NCBI GenBank assembly: GCA_003550665.1
Contig: PUKW01000095.1
Span: forward strand, 1 to 35,649
From: Paracoccaceae bacterium
GTDB lineage: Bacteria; Pseudomonadota; Alphaproteobacteria; Rhodobacterales; Rhodobacteraceae
Length of the DNA: 35,649 nucleotides
Direction of reading: 5' to 3'
The notes under the pieces: generated by a model
Database searches by the model: none
Seen by the model: the letters and a program-made list of their open reading frames with translations, nothing else
Told to the model about the DNA's origin: nothing
Position numbers and translations under genes: made by a program
Part shown: positions 10,462 to 19,059 of the stretch, piece after piece
How the letters are laid out: every line of letters starts with the position of its first letter
How positions within the stretch are numbered: the first letter of the stretch is position 1

Positions 10462-10468
10462 TCGGGTG

Positions 10469-10494
10469 TCCCGCAGGTTTCCTTATCCGCGGGA
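10469..10494. promoter_or_regulatory. Inverted repeat in the lipoprotein/gspC divergent promoter region
   Basis: TCCCGC and GCGGGA form a 6-bp inverted repeat around the 14-base AT-richer spacer AGGTTTCCTTATCC. It lies in the 92-base gap between the divergent lipoprotein gene and gspC. It could be a regulator-binding dyad controlling both directions, or a 5'-UTR hairpin of the lipoprotein mRNA. Only the symmetry and position support it. Confidence 0.3.
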
Positions 10495-10553
10495 TCGTAT
10501 GTATGCTGCCCCCCCATGTCGACACGAAACTCCCGGCGACAGGAGGCCGCATC

Positions 10554-11057
10554 GTGACGCAGCGCCGCAAATCGACCACCCGGCCGCGGGGCGGGGCGCT
10601 GTGGCTGGTGCTGGGCGCCGTGGCGCTGGGCTACGGTGGCGGCGCGCTTGCGCTGGCGCTGCTGCCGATGGAGGGTGCAACGCCGGTCGCGGCGACGCTG
10701 CGCGATGTGCCCGAGGCGGCCGAGCCCGAGGCGCCCGAGCCGGCGGGTGCGCGCAGCTGGGCGCCCGTATTCGGCACTGCCGCGCCCGAGCCCGCCGCCG
10801 AGCCCGAACCCGAGGAGACGTTCGACTACGCGCTGTACGGGCTGGCCGCGGGCGGGTCGGATGGCTGGGCGGTGCTCGATGACGGGTCGGGGCAGCGAAT
10901 CGTGCGCGCAGGCGATACGCTGCCGGGCGGCGAGACGGTGCGCGAGGTCCGCGCAGAGGGGGTGATCCTCGACGGATCGGACGGCCCGCTGATCGTGAGC
11001 TTCGAGCCGGGTGAGGCGCGGGAAATGTTGGGCGAACGGGGAGACGATGATGGGTGA
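10554..11057 (+). CDS. gspC: Type II secretion protein GspC (inner-membrane link to secretin)
   Basis: GspC connects the inner-membrane platform to the GspD secretin. The track ORF begins at 10443, but the GTG at 10554 has GGAGG seven bases upstream. It gives a 167-aa protein with correct topology: a short basic cytoplasmic start (MTQRRKSTTRPRGG), one membrane span at about 15-37, a Pro/Glu/Ala-rich periplasmic linker, and a compact HR domain (WAVLDDGSGQRIVRAGDTLPGGETVREVRAEGVILD). There is no PDZ or coiled-coil module after the HR domain, so it is a short GspC. It overlaps gspD by 11 bases. Identification rests on topology, the HR-like pattern and its place before gspD rather than on strong sequence conservation. 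Confidence 0.85.
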   Translation: MTQRRKSTTRPRGGALWLVLGAVALGYGGGALALALLPMEGATPVAATLRDVPEAAEPEAPEPAGARSWAPVFGTAAPEPAAEPEPEETFDYALYGLAAGGSDGWAVLDDGSGQRIVRAGDTLPGGETVREVRAEGVILDGSDGPLIVSFEPGEAREMLGERGDDDG

Positions 11058-13002
11058 ATGGATGCGCGCGGGGCGGCTCATCGCGATTGTCGCGGTGTTG
11101 AGCGCCGCGAATCCGGGGCTGCTGCGCGCGCAGACGGTGCTCGATATGCGCGATGTGGAGCTGCGCAGCTTCGTCGAGATCGTCGCCGAGCAGACCGGGC
11201 GCAACTATGTCATCGATCCGCAGGTTTCGGGCACCGTGACAGTGGTCGCACCCGACGAGGTCTCCCCCGAGGCGATCTACGAGATCTTTCGCAACGTGCT
11301 CGAACTCAACCGGCTGACGATCGTCGAGGGCAGTGACGCCGACCGGATCGTGCCCACCGCCGGCGCGAGCGAACTCAGCGGTCCCGGCGATGATCACACG
11401 CTGCGCGGCAGCGCCTACGAGACGCGGGTGATCCCGATCACGGCGCGTGACATGGACGAGGTCGTGGAAGCGATCGTGCCGCTCGTGCCCTCGGACGCCG
11501 CGATCACGCCGCTGCGCTCGCAGGGGCTGCTCGTGCTGTCGGATCGGCGCGACAACCTCGCGCGCATCGAGGATCTGGTGCGCCGGCTCGACGGTGCCGG
11601 CCGCCGCGAGGTCGAGGTGATCCCGCTCAATGACGCGAATGCCGGCGATCTTCTCAATGTCATCGACGGGCTCGAGGTGGTCCCGGCCGGGTCGAACATC
11701 TCGGCCGACACCAGCGCCAACACGATGGTGCTGTCGGGGCCGCCCGAGTTCCGCGACCGGATGCGCCGGCTGATCCGCCAGATGGACAGCCCGCAGCAGG
11801 CCGCCGTCTCGCGCGTGGTGCCGCTCGACTTCGCGGAATCGGAGGTGCTCGCCGAGGTGCTCACGCAGTCGGTCGGTGCGGCGGCCGGCGAGGACGGTGA
11901 CGGCGAGATCACCATCGTCGCCGAGCCCCAGAGCAACGCCATCGTCGTCAACGCGCCGAGCGACCGGATCGACACCATCGTCGAATCGGTCCGCCAGCTC
12001 GATGCGCAGCCCGACCAGGTGCTGATCGAGGCGGTCGTCTTCGAGATGGCCAGCGAGAAGTTCTCCGACCTGTCGGTGCAGTTCGGCGGCGTGCTCAACG
12101 ATGCGATCGGGGGCGGAACCTCCTTCGAGATGGAGGGGCGCGATTCGCTCCTCACGATGCTGAGCGCGGCGATGGCGGGGCTGACGCCGGACCCCGGCAG
12201 CGGCGGCGGTATCGGCGCCGTCGCCCAGGGTAATTTCGCCGGGCTCCTCACCGCCGTGGCGCGCGAGCAGACGACGCGGCTGCTCTCTACGCCCTCGGTG
12301 CTGGCGCTCAACAACCAGGATGCCGAGATCGTCGTTGCCGAAAACGTGCCCTTCGTGACGGGCAGCTTCTCGACGGTGGGCGACAGCGCGATCCCCGAAA
12401 GCCCCTTCGAGACCATCGAGCGCCAGGATGTGGGGCTCACGCTCAATGTGCGCCCGCAGATCAACCGCGGCGGCACGGTGCGCATGGAAATCTCGCAGGA
12501 GGTCTCGAACCTGACCGGCTCCACCTCGGCGGCGGGCGGCGAGATTACCGCGCGGCGCAGCCTCGAGACCACGGTGATGGTCGATGACGGGCGGGTCATC
12601 CTGCTCGGCGGGCTCATGGAGGAGGACGATACCCAGCGCAGCGACGGGGTGCCGGTGCTGAGCAGCGTGCCGCTGATCGGGCGGCTCTTCGAGGGGTCGA
12701 GCGCGCGCGAGGGCCAGCGGATGCTGCTCCTGATGCTGCGCCCGCGGGTGATCCGCGATCACCAGGAAGCCGCCGAGGTCACGCGCCAGGTCGCCGACGG
12801 CACCGAAACGCTCGGCCGCCAGCTCGAGGCCCGCACAGCTGGCAATCCGAACAATCCCGCCAACACGGCCGGCGACAATCCCGCGCCCTTCGGCGGGGTG
12901 AACCCCGAGCTGTCCTTCACCAGCACGAGCGCCGACGCCGCCACGCGCGAGCGCAATTTTCCGGGCCTGCCGCCGCGCCTCGAATTCGGCGCGGATCGCT
13001 AG
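11047..13002 (+). CDS. gspD: Type II secretion secretin GspD
   Basis: GspD forms the outer-membrane channel of the type II secretion system. The chosen ATG overlaps the end of gspC; the track's GTG at 11011 would extend further into gspC. The resulting 651-aa protein begins with a signal peptide (hydrophobic stretch, cleavage near LLRA|QT). N0 follows (VLDMRDVELRSFVEIVAEQTGRNYVIDP), then N1-N3 domains with VIPLNDANAGDLL and VVPLDFAESEVLAEVL, and the secretin core (LLSTPSVLALNNQDAEIVV, VGLTLNVRPQI, VILLGGLMEE). About 85 residues after the core are Asn/Pro-rich and could hold a pilotin-binding S-domain. It is in one operon with gspC, gspE and gspF. Confidence 0.95.
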   Translation: MMGEWMRAGRLIAIVAVLSAANPGLLRAQTVLDMRDVELRSFVEIVAEQTGRNYVIDPQVSGTVTVVAPDEVSPEAIYEIFRNVLELNRLTIVEGSDADRIVPTAGASELSGPGDDHTLRGSAYETRVIPITARDMDEVVEAIVPLVPSDAAITPLRSQGLLVLSDRRDNLARIEDLVRRLDGAGRREVEVIPLNDANAGDLLNVIDGLEVVPAGSNISADTSANTMVLSGPPEFRDRMRRLIRQMDSPQQAAVSRVVPLDFAESEVLAEVLTQSVGAAAGEDGDGEITIVAEPQSNAIVVNAPSDRIDTIVESVRQLDAQPDQVLIEAVVFEMASEKFSDLSVQFGGVLNDAIGGGTSFEMEGRDSLLTMLSAAMAGLTPDPGSGGGIGAVAQGNFAGLLTAVAREQTTRLLSTPSVLALNNQDAEIVVAENVPFVTGSFSTVGDSAIPESPFETIERQDVGLTLNVRPQINRGGTVRMEISQEVSNLTGSTSAAGGEITARRSLETTVMVDDGRVILLGGLMEEDDTQRSDGVPVLSSVPLIGRLFEGSSAREGQRMLLLMLRPRVIRDHQEAAEVTRQVADGTETLGRQLEARTAGNPNNPANTAGDNPAPFGGVNPELSFTSTSADAATRERNFPGLPPRLEFGADR

Positions 13003-13011
13003 GGGCGCGGC

Positions 13012-14460
13012 ATGGAGCGGCGCGATCTCGGCTTTGCATTCGCGCGCGACAACCGGGTCGCCATCGATGGCGAACGGCTGGTGACGGGGCCCGAGCCGAC
13101 CATGGCGGGGCTGCGTGAGGCGCGCCGGGTCGCCGGGCGCCCGCTCACCCCCGAGCCCTGCGACGCGGCCGGGTTTCAAAGCCGCCTCGCTGCGCTGTTC
13201 GATGATGCCCAGGCGCGCGAGGAGGCCGTCGAGGTCGCCTTCGACATCGCCGATGGCGAGCAGCGCGATGGCGCGCGCGATATTCTCGAGGACCCCGAGG
13301 ACGCGCCGGTGATCCAGCTCGTCAACCAGCTCCTGCGCCGGGCGGTGCGGCTCGGGGCATCGGATCTGCATATCGAGCCGCACGAGGAGGGGCTGCGCGC
13401 GCGCATGCGCCTCGACGGGACACTGCAGACGGCGCTCGACCGGCGGGACGTGCCGGGGCGGCGCGTGGTCTCGCGGCTCAAGGTGATGGCCGGGCTCGAC
13501 ATCGCCGAGACGCGGCTGCCGCAGGACGGGCGCATCGCGCTGCGTCTCGGCGGCCGGGCGATCGATGTGCGCATGTCCTCGCTTCCGGGGCATTACGGCG
13601 AGCGGGTGGTGCTGCGGCTGCTGGACCGCTCGGAGGGGCTGGTGCCGCTCGACGCGCTCGGGCTCGGCGCCGATCAGGCGGAGCTGTTGCAGCGCCTCGC
13701 CGCGCAGCCCAACGGCATCATCCTCGCCACCGGGCCGACCGGCTCGGGCAAGACGACGACGCTCTATTCGCTGCTGCAGCTCGCCGACCGCGGCGAGCGC
13801 AACATCGTCACCGTCGAGGACCCGGTCGAATACGATCTGCCCGGCGTATCGCAATCGCAGGTCAATGCCGAGATCGGCATGACCTTCGCGATCGGGTTGC
13901 GCGCCGTGCTGCGCCAGGACCCGGACGTGATCCTCGTGGGCGAGATCCGCGACACCGAGACCGCGACGGTCGCCGCCGAGGCGGCGCTGACCGGCCATCT
14001 CGTCTTCTCCTCGCTGCACGCCAACAGCGCGCTCGCCACCATCGTGCGGCTGCGCGAGCTCGGCGTGGACAACTACCTGATCTCGGCGACGCTGCGCGGC
14101 GTGATCGCCCAGCGGCTCCTGCGCCGGCTCTGCGCGCAGTGCAGCGTGCCCCACGCCCCGAGCGACGCGGAGGCGGCGCTTTACCACGACGGCGGGGTCA
14201 AGCCGCCCGAGCGGCTGCATGCGGCAAGCGGCTGCGCGGCCTGCGAGCAGACGGGGTATTCCGGGCGTATCGGGGTGTTCGAGATCGTCGCCATCGACGA
14301 CGCGCTGCGCGGCGAGATCGATGCGGGCGCCTCCGAGCAGCGCATGCGCGAGCTTGGCCGCGCGCCCGAAGCCGGGCTGTTCGCGCGCGGGCTGTCGCGC
14401 GCGGCGCGCGGCGAGACCTCGCTCGCCGAGGTGTCGCGCGTGCTCGGCGACACGCAATGA
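13012..14460 (+). CDS. gspE: Type II secretion ATPase GspE
   Basis: GspE is the cytoplasmic hexameric ATPase driving pseudopilus assembly. The 482-aa protein has a short N-terminal domain (residues 1 to about 90, probable GspL contact). The core follows: ASDLHIEP, Walker A GPTGSGKTTT (241-250), the Asp box VTVEDPVEYDL, Walker B VILVGEIRD (306-314) and the His box TGHLVFSSLHAN. The C-terminal zinc module is intact, with CAQC at 374-377 and CAAC at 408-411. All catalytic elements are present, so it should be active. The nine bases after gspD and the ATGA overlap with gspF indicate translational coupling. Confidence 0.96.
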   Translation: MERRDLGFAFARDNRVAIDGERLVTGPEPTMAGLREARRVAGRPLTPEPCDAAGFQSRLAALFDDAQAREEAVEVAFDIADGEQRDGARDILEDPEDAPVIQLVNQLLRRAVRLGASDLHIEPHEEGLRARMRLDGTLQTALDRRDVPGRRVVSRLKVMAGLDIAETRLPQDGRIALRLGGRAIDVRMSSLPGHYGERVVLRLLDRSEGLVPLDALGLGADQAELLQRLAAQPNGIILATGPTGSGKTTTLYSLLQLADRGERNIVTVEDPVEYDLPGVSQSQVNAEIGMTFAIGLRAVLRQDPDVILVGEIRDTETATVAAEAALTGHLVFSSLHANSALATIVRLRELGVDNYLISATLRGVIAQRLLRRLCAQCSVPHAPSDAEAALYHDGGVKPPERLHAASGCAACEQTGYSGRIGVFEIVAIDDALRGEIDAGASEQRMRELGRAPEAGLFARGLSRAARGETSLAEVSRVLGDTQ

Positions 14461-15671
14461 GGTCCTATGGCTACGTCGCCTACACGCCCGAGGGCCGCCG
14501 CCGCCGCGGCGTCGTCGTGGCCGAGAGCGAGGCCGAGGCCTCCGAGCAGATCGGCGCCAAGGGGCTGTTGCCTGCGGAGATCACGCCGCGCGGCGGGGCA
14601 GGGGCGCCCGCGCTGCGCCGGCGCGGTTTCGCGCGGCGGATCGATCGCGACATGCTCGCCGTCTTCACGCGGCAGATGGCGGTGCTGCTTGCGGCCGGGC
14701 TCGCGGCGGATGCGGCCCTCGACGCCGTGCAGAGTTCGGCCAGCGCGCCCAGCATCGAGGGCCTCGCCGCCGAAGCCAAGGCCGGGCTGATGCAGGGCGA
14801 TCCGCTCTCGGAGGCGCTCGGGCGCGGGGGCGAGCTGCCGCCCTATTACCTGGCCGCTGTCCGCGCCGGCGAGCATTCCGGCGAACTCGCCGCCGTCTTT
14901 GAGACCCTCGCTGAGCATCTCGAGAATTCCGCGAGCGAGCGCGCGCAGCTCGCCTCGGCGCTGATCTACCCGGCCTTCGTGACGGTGGTCGCGCTGCTGG
15001 TGTGCGGGGTGCTGATGGTGACGGTGGCGCCCGAGATCGTGGCGATGTTCGAGGCGTCGGGACAGGAGCTGCCGGGGCTGACGCAGGCGATGCTCGCCGT
15101 GGTGGCGGTGATCGAGCGGCACTGGCCGCTCATCGTCGGGGGCCTGGCGGGGTTGGTGCTGCTGGGGATCGCGTCGGGCCGGGTGCCGGCGCTGCGGGCG
15201 CGGCGCGACCGGATGCTGCTCGCCGCGCCGGTGACGCGGCGCTTCATGCGCATGGCGGCGGCGGCGCAGTATCTGCGCACGCTGGCGCTCGTGATCAATG
15301 CGCGGCTGCCGCTTGACGCGGCGCTGCGTCATGCCGCGGGGGTGCTGTCGGTGCGCCCGTTCCGCGCCCAGGCCGAGGCGGCGGGCGAGGGCCTGCGCCG
15401 GGGCGAGAGCCTCGCCGCGGCGCTGCGCCGCGTGGATTTCCTGCACCCCGTCGCGCGCCAGCTCGTCGAGGCGGGCGAGGCCTCGGCGCGGGTCGGCCCG
15501 ATGACCGAGCGCGCCGCAATGCTGGCCGAAAGCTGGATGCGCACCGAGCGCAAGCGCATCGCGGTGCTGCTCGAGCCCCTGTCGATGGTGCTCGTGGGCG
15601 GGCTGGTTCTGGTGATCGTGTTGGCGATCCTGCTGCCGATCTTCGACATGCAGGCGATGGTGCAGGGCTGA
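14457..15671 (+). CDS. gspF: Type II secretion inner-membrane platform protein GspF
   Basis: GspF is the polytopic platform protein that works with the GspE motor. The track starts at 14139 inside gspE, but the ATG at 14457 overlaps the gspE stop as ATGA and gives a 404-aa protein beginning with the family-typical MRSYGYVAYTPEGRRRRG. Two homologous GspF domains are visible: MLAVFTRQMAVLLAAGLAAD with AVRAGEHSGELAAVFE, and MAAAAQYLRTLALVINA with QLVEAGEASARVGPM. Three membrane spans lie at about 165-190, 222-241 and 371-397. Its TGA abuts the TCA of the convergent gspN stop without a gap. Confidence 0.95.
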   Translation: MRSYGYVAYTPEGRRRRGVVVAESEAEASEQIGAKGLLPAEITPRGGAGAPALRRRGFARRIDRDMLAVFTRQMAVLLAAGLAADAALDAVQSSASAPSIEGLAAEAKAGLMQGDPLSEALGRGGELPPYYLAAVRAGEHSGELAAVFETLAEHLENSASERAQLASALIYPAFVTVVALLVCGVLMVTVAPEIVAMFEASGQELPGLTQAMLAVVAVIERHWPLIVGGLAGLVLLGIASGRVPALRARRDRMLLAAPVTRRFMRMAAAAQYLRTLALVINARLPLDAALRHAAGVLSVRPFRAQAEAAGEGLRRGESLAAALRRVDFLHPVARQLVEAGEASARVGPMTERAAMLAESWMRTERKRIAVLLEPLSMVLVGGLVLVIVLAILLPIFDMQAMVQG

Positions 15672-16418
15672 TCAGCCCGGCCCCGGAAGCGTCGCGCGCA
15701 GCACGCCGTTCTCGAGCCCGACGCGCGCGCGCCACTCCTCGGGCAGCTCCGCCGCATCCGCCGCCATCGTCAGCGTCAGCTCCACCGCCCCGCTATCGGC
15801 GCGCGCTTCGACCTGCGCCTCCGCCGCGCCGTCGTCGAGCGCGGCGGTGAACGCCCAGTCACCTGCTGCGCGCAGCCGCAATCGCGCCGGCCCGCTGCCC
15901 AGATCGAGCCCGTCGAGCGTGACGGCCTCGAGCCTGCCCTGCGCTTCGAGCGTGGCAAGCGTTCCCGCGCGCAGGTCGAACCGGCCCGCGCCGCCCGACA
16001 CCGCGACCTGCCCGTCCGATGCGAGCGGCGCCTGCGTCGCGGCGTTGCTTGCATCCGCCAGAAGGGGCGCGAGGGCCGCATTTCCGGAAAGATCCGCAAG
16101 TTGCAGCGTCTCCGGCACCGCCGGTGACAGGGTGGCCGTGGCCGCGATCCGCGCGCCCGGCGAGGTCAGTTCGACGCGCCAGCGCAGCCCGTCGCGACTC
16201 AGCCCCGCGAGCGACCAGCGCAGCACCGCACCATGGGTGCCCGGATTGCCCGCCCCGGCGCGGCCGCGCCAGAGCCCGGCATCGGCGGCCACCGACTCGG
16301 TCCAGCCGGGCAGCGCCGCGCCCGCCACCGCGCGCAGATGGCCCATGCGCCCCTCCGACAGCGCCGCCGCCGCGAGCCCCAGCGCGAGCCCCATCAGCGC
16401 CGCCGCCAGCCGGATCAC
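15672..16418 (-). CDS. gspN: Type II secretion protein GspN
   Basis: GspN is an accessory inner-membrane/periplasmic protein present in some type II systems. The 248-aa product has an N-terminal hydrophobic helix (LAAALMGLALGLAAAALSEG). A beta-rich periplasmic domain follows, with pieces typical of the family: GLRWRVELTSPGARIAATATL, DLSGNAALAPLL, and a C-terminal WRARVGLENGVLRATL. Identification is by this pattern and by its place directly after gspM (4-base ATGA overlap) at the end of the G-N operon. It ends back to back with gspF, the two stop codons forming the palindrome TGATCA, so the convergent transcripts must end inside or beyond each other's genes. Confidence 0.85.
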   Translation of the reverse strand: MIRLAAALMGLALGLAAAALSEGRMGHLRAVAGAALPGWTESVAADAGLWRGRAGAGNPGTHGAVLRWSLAGLSRDGLRWRVELTSPGARIAATATLSPAVPETLQLADLSGNAALAPLLADASNAATQAPLASDGQVAVSGGAGRFDLRAGTLATLEAQGRLEAVTLDGLDLGSGPARLRLRAAGDWAFTAALDDGAAEAQVEARADSGAVELTLTMAADAAELPEEWRARVGLENGVLRATLPGPG

Positions 16419-16915
16419 GAGCGCGGCTCCAGCACGACCTCGGCGGCGACCGTCGCGGCGCTGTCACCGCGTTCGATCCGCAGCGTGGCGAGGGTATAGC
16501 CTGCCTCGGCCTCGGTTTCATCGAGCCAGGGCATGAGCCGGGTGAAGGGCACCTCCGCAAAGCTCAGCGTGACCCCGTCGCCGCCCGTGCCGCCGATCTG
16601 ATCGACGGCGTCGCGCAGCCCGGCGTCGGTGAGGCTGGCTTCGAGGCCGCTCAGCCCGACCGGGTCGCTGGCGGCGGGCTCTGCCGCGGCGTCGGTGGCG
16701 GGCAGGGCGCCAAGCTCGGCGCGGCGCGCATCCAGCCAGGCGCGCTGCGCCTGCGCATCGTCGAGTGCGGTTTGCGCGGCCGCGCGGCGCTCCAGCAGGG
16801 GCTGCGCGACGCCGAAGATCAGCCCGGCCGGCAGCACAACGAAAGCCAGCACCGCGAGCATGAGCCGTTCGCGCCGCGTCAGCCGCGCGAGCGCAAGGGC
16901 GAGACGATGCGTCAT
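16415..16915 (-). CDS. gspM: Type II secretion protein GspM
   Basis: GspM is a bitopic inner-membrane platform protein that pairs with GspL. The 166-aa product fits: a short basic cytoplasmic segment containing LTRRERLMLAVL, one membrane span at about 18-37, a helical stretch (LLERRAAAQTALDDAQAQRAWLDARRAEL), and a C-terminal ferredoxin-like periplasmic domain (GDGVTLSFAEVPFTRLMPWLDE...LATLRIERGDSAATVAAEVVL). The start has GGAGAG upstream. It lies 33 bases after gspL, the only non-overlapping junction in the minus-strand operon, and overlaps gspN by four bases. Confidence 0.9.
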   Translation of the reverse strand: MTHRLALALARLTRRERLMLAVLAFVVLPAGLIFGVAQPLLERRAAAQTALDDAQAQRAWLDARRAELGALPATDAAAEPAASDPVGLSGLEASLTDAGLRDAVDQIGGTGGDGVTLSFAEVPFTRLMPWLDETEAEAGYTLATLRIERGDSAATVAAEVVLEPRS

Positions 16916-16948
16916 CGAGGTTCTCTCCGTTCCCGCGGCGCCGTCATC

Positions 16949-18160
16949 TCAACCCTCCCCCCGCTCGAGGATGATGGTGCCGGTCACGCCATTGCCCGCC
17001 GCGCTCGACTGGCCGACCCGCACGTCGAGCCCCTGCGTACGCAGTGCCGCCGCGAGCGAGTCGAGCGCCGCGAAATCCGCCACCGTCAGCTCGAGCCGGA
17101 TCTCCCCGTCGGGCTGCAGGACGGCCGCGGACAGCCGCGCCTCGGTGTCGTCGATGACCGCCGCGGCGTCATGGAGCCCGTCGAGCGGGCCGGTGGCGGC
17201 CTCTTCGGGTCCGGCCTCGGTGCGGCGCGCGTCGAGCGCGCGGGTGACCTGGGCGCGCACATCGGTGATCGGACCTTCGGGGATGAAGTCGCGGCGCACA
17301 TCCGCATGGATCTGTGCGCGCAGATCGGCGGCGGCATCGTACGTGCGCCGCGTATCGAGCTCGACCGCCGCGGCCCAGGCGGCAAAGCCCGCGACCGCGA
17401 GCGCCGCGGGCAGACGCAGCGCCGCCAGCCGCGCCTGAAACGCGGCACTGCGCGCGCCGAGTTCGGCGCTCAGATCGAGGGTCAGCTCGCCATGCGCAAG
17501 GCGGCGCGGCGGCGCGATCGTGTCCGCGAGGTCCTGCGCCGAGGACACGATCGGCGGCGCATCGGGCCCCGACAACACCGTGCGCAGCGCCGCATCAGCG
17601 GGCCCGGTCCACAGGATCGCGGCCGGGGCGGGGCTATCCGCAAGGGCCCGCTCGAGCATCACCGCGGCGAGCGCCGGCTCGGCACTGAACCCGTCGCGCG
17701 GGCCCAGCCGGGCGCGCACCGGGCCATCGGCGTCGGTCTCTATGGTCCAGAGTCCCTCGGCCGTCGGCAGGGCCAGATAGTCGGGCAGGATCGCGGTGCA
17801 GGTCGCGCCCGCCGGGGCTACCTCGGCGCGCCACGCGGCCGCCGCGTGCGTCTCCACGACAAGCATGGCGCTCCAACCCGCCTCGGCCCCCGCGAGCCGT
17901 GCCGAATGCATCTCGGGCGCGCCCGCATCAGGGCCGAGCCGGTCGCGAAGCTGGCGGCGGGCGACGGCCTCGCGCGCCGGATCGCGCAGACCATCCGGCA
18001 ACTCGACCGGGACCAGCGGCGCCTGCGCGCCCGGCACCAGCGCCACGAACGGCGCGTCGGGCAACGCCGCCCCGTCGCCCAACCGGTGCAGGCGCGGCGG
18101 CGGCTTGGCGCGCGCGAGGGGCCAGCGGCGGGGCAAGGCGGATCGGGCGGGCGCCATCAC
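16949..18160 (-). CDS. gspL: Type II secretion protein GspL
   Basis: GspL is the bitopic platform protein that anchors the GspE ATPase. The 403-aa product has a cytoplasmic actin-like region (residues 1 to about 240; e.g. VPVELPDGLRDPAREAVARR and CTAILPDYLALP). A membrane span at about 247-267 (LRLPAALAVAGFAAWAAAVEL) and a periplasmic ferredoxin-like domain (IRLELTVADFAALDSLAAAL) follow. The sequence is diverged and Ala/Arg-rich, so the call leans on architecture and its place between gspK and gspM. Its start overlaps the gspK stop by four bases. Confidence 0.9.
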   Translation of the reverse strand: MMAPARSALPRRWPLARAKPPPRLHRLGDGAALPDAPFVALVPGAQAPLVPVELPDGLRDPAREAVARRQLRDRLGPDAGAPEMHSARLAGAEAGWSAMLVVETHAAAAWRAEVAPAGATCTAILPDYLALPTAEGLWTIETDADGPVRARLGPRDGFSAEPALAAVMLERALADSPAPAAILWTGPADAALRTVLSGPDAPPIVSSAQDLADTIAPPRRLAHGELTLDLSAELGARSAAFQARLAALRLPAALAVAGFAAWAAAVELDTRRTYDAAADLRAQIHADVRRDFIPEGPITDVRAQVTRALDARRTEAGPEEAATGPLDGLHDAAAVIDDTEARLSAAVLQPDGEIRLELTVADFAALDSLAAALRTQGLDVRVGQSSAAGNGVTGTIILERGEG

Positions 18161-19059
18161 TCGGCCTCCGGCAGCGACAGGACCACGCGGATGTCGCCAT
18201 CTGGCTCCGTCCGGTGCAGCACCAGTTTTCGCCCGTGCCGCGCATTGTCAAGCCGCACCGCCACGCGCAGCTCGAACCAGTCCGAGCCGGCGTCGATCAG
18301 ACCATCCGGGAACGCCTCGAGGGCCTCCTCGCCGAGCGGTTCGAGCACGCGGCCGTAGAAATCCGCGGCGTCGGTGAAGGGCTCGGCCTCGCGCGGCTCC
18401 AGCAGTTCGGCGGCGAAATCGGCATCGATGCCGAGGAACGCTGCGAACAGGGCCGGGTCCATCGTGTTGGGATTGAGCTGCGCCTCGGGCGGAAGCGCGG
18501 CCAGCAGCGGCGCGAGCGCGTCGATATCGGCGTCGTCGATGCCGTCGATATCGCGCAGCTCGGCGATGTCCAGGATCGGGCCGTCGGGCGGCGCGGCGGC
18601 GTCCCAGAGCCCGGCGCGGTTGGCGCCGGGGGTCACGGCGTCGGCAATGCGCGCGGCCCGCTCTGGGGCCACGTCCCGGGCCCCGGCAAGGCGGATCAGC
18701 GCGGCGCGCGGCGCATCGCCCCAATCCTCGGGCTCGGTCAGCCAGTTGACGTTGAAGCGACCCTGCAGATCGGCGATGTCCCAGTCGAGCTCGGCGCGGT
18801 CAATCTCCATGTCGCGGCGCGGCGTGGCCCAGTCCTGATCGAGATGGACGGGGGCGTCCGGCTCGGTGTCGTCCGCGAGAAGGGCGATGGCCATTGGCGG
18901 TGCGGCGGCGAGGTGCAGCCGCGCCTGGTCGGCGGCGCCCTGCGCGGCGCCGCGTTCGCGGGCCTGATCCCCGCGCGCCAGCAGCGCGACCGCCACCGCC
19001 GAGAGCGCCGCCACCACGATCAGCGCATTGATCAGCGCCATGCCGCGCGGCGCGCTCAT
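18157..19059 (-). CDS. gspK: Type II secretion minor pseudopilin GspK
   Basis: GspK is the large minor pseudopilin at the pseudopilus tip. The 300-aa product has a short leader ending in PRG before MALINALIVVAALSAVAVALLARGD, a class III signal processed by GspO. Mature position 5 is Asn instead of the Glu of other pseudopilins; absence of Glu5 is normal for GspK. The globular part shows the family's helical insert (VNWLTEPEDW, LDIAELRDIDGIDDADIDAL, LNPNTMDPALFAAFLGI) and a C-terminal strand region (WFELRVAVRLDNARHGRKLVLHR). ATGA overlaps join it to gspJ and gspL. Confidence 0.93.
   Translation of the reverse strand: MSAPRGMALINALIVVAALSAVAVALLARGDQARERGAAQGAADQARLHLAAAPPMAIALLADDTEPDAPVHLDQDWATPRRDMEIDRAELDWDIADLQGRFNVNWLTEPEDWGDAPRAALIRLAGARDVAPERAARIADAVTPGANRAGLWDAAAPPDGPILDIAELRDIDGIDDADIDALAPLLAALPPEAQLNPNTMDPALFAAFLGIDADFAAELLEPREAEPFTDAADFYGRVLEPLGEEALEAFPDGLIDAGSDWFELRVAVRLDNARHGRKLVLHRTEPDGDIRVVLSLPEAE

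Noticed and set aside
10483-14457. 1324-aa minus-strand ORF opposite gspC-D-E
   Set aside because: It is antisense to three well-identified genes, rich in Arg/His/Asp and without domains. A shadow ORF.
18157-19059. GspK lacking the pseudopilin Glu5
   Set aside because: Absence of Glu5 is normal for GspK, so it is not evidence of decay.
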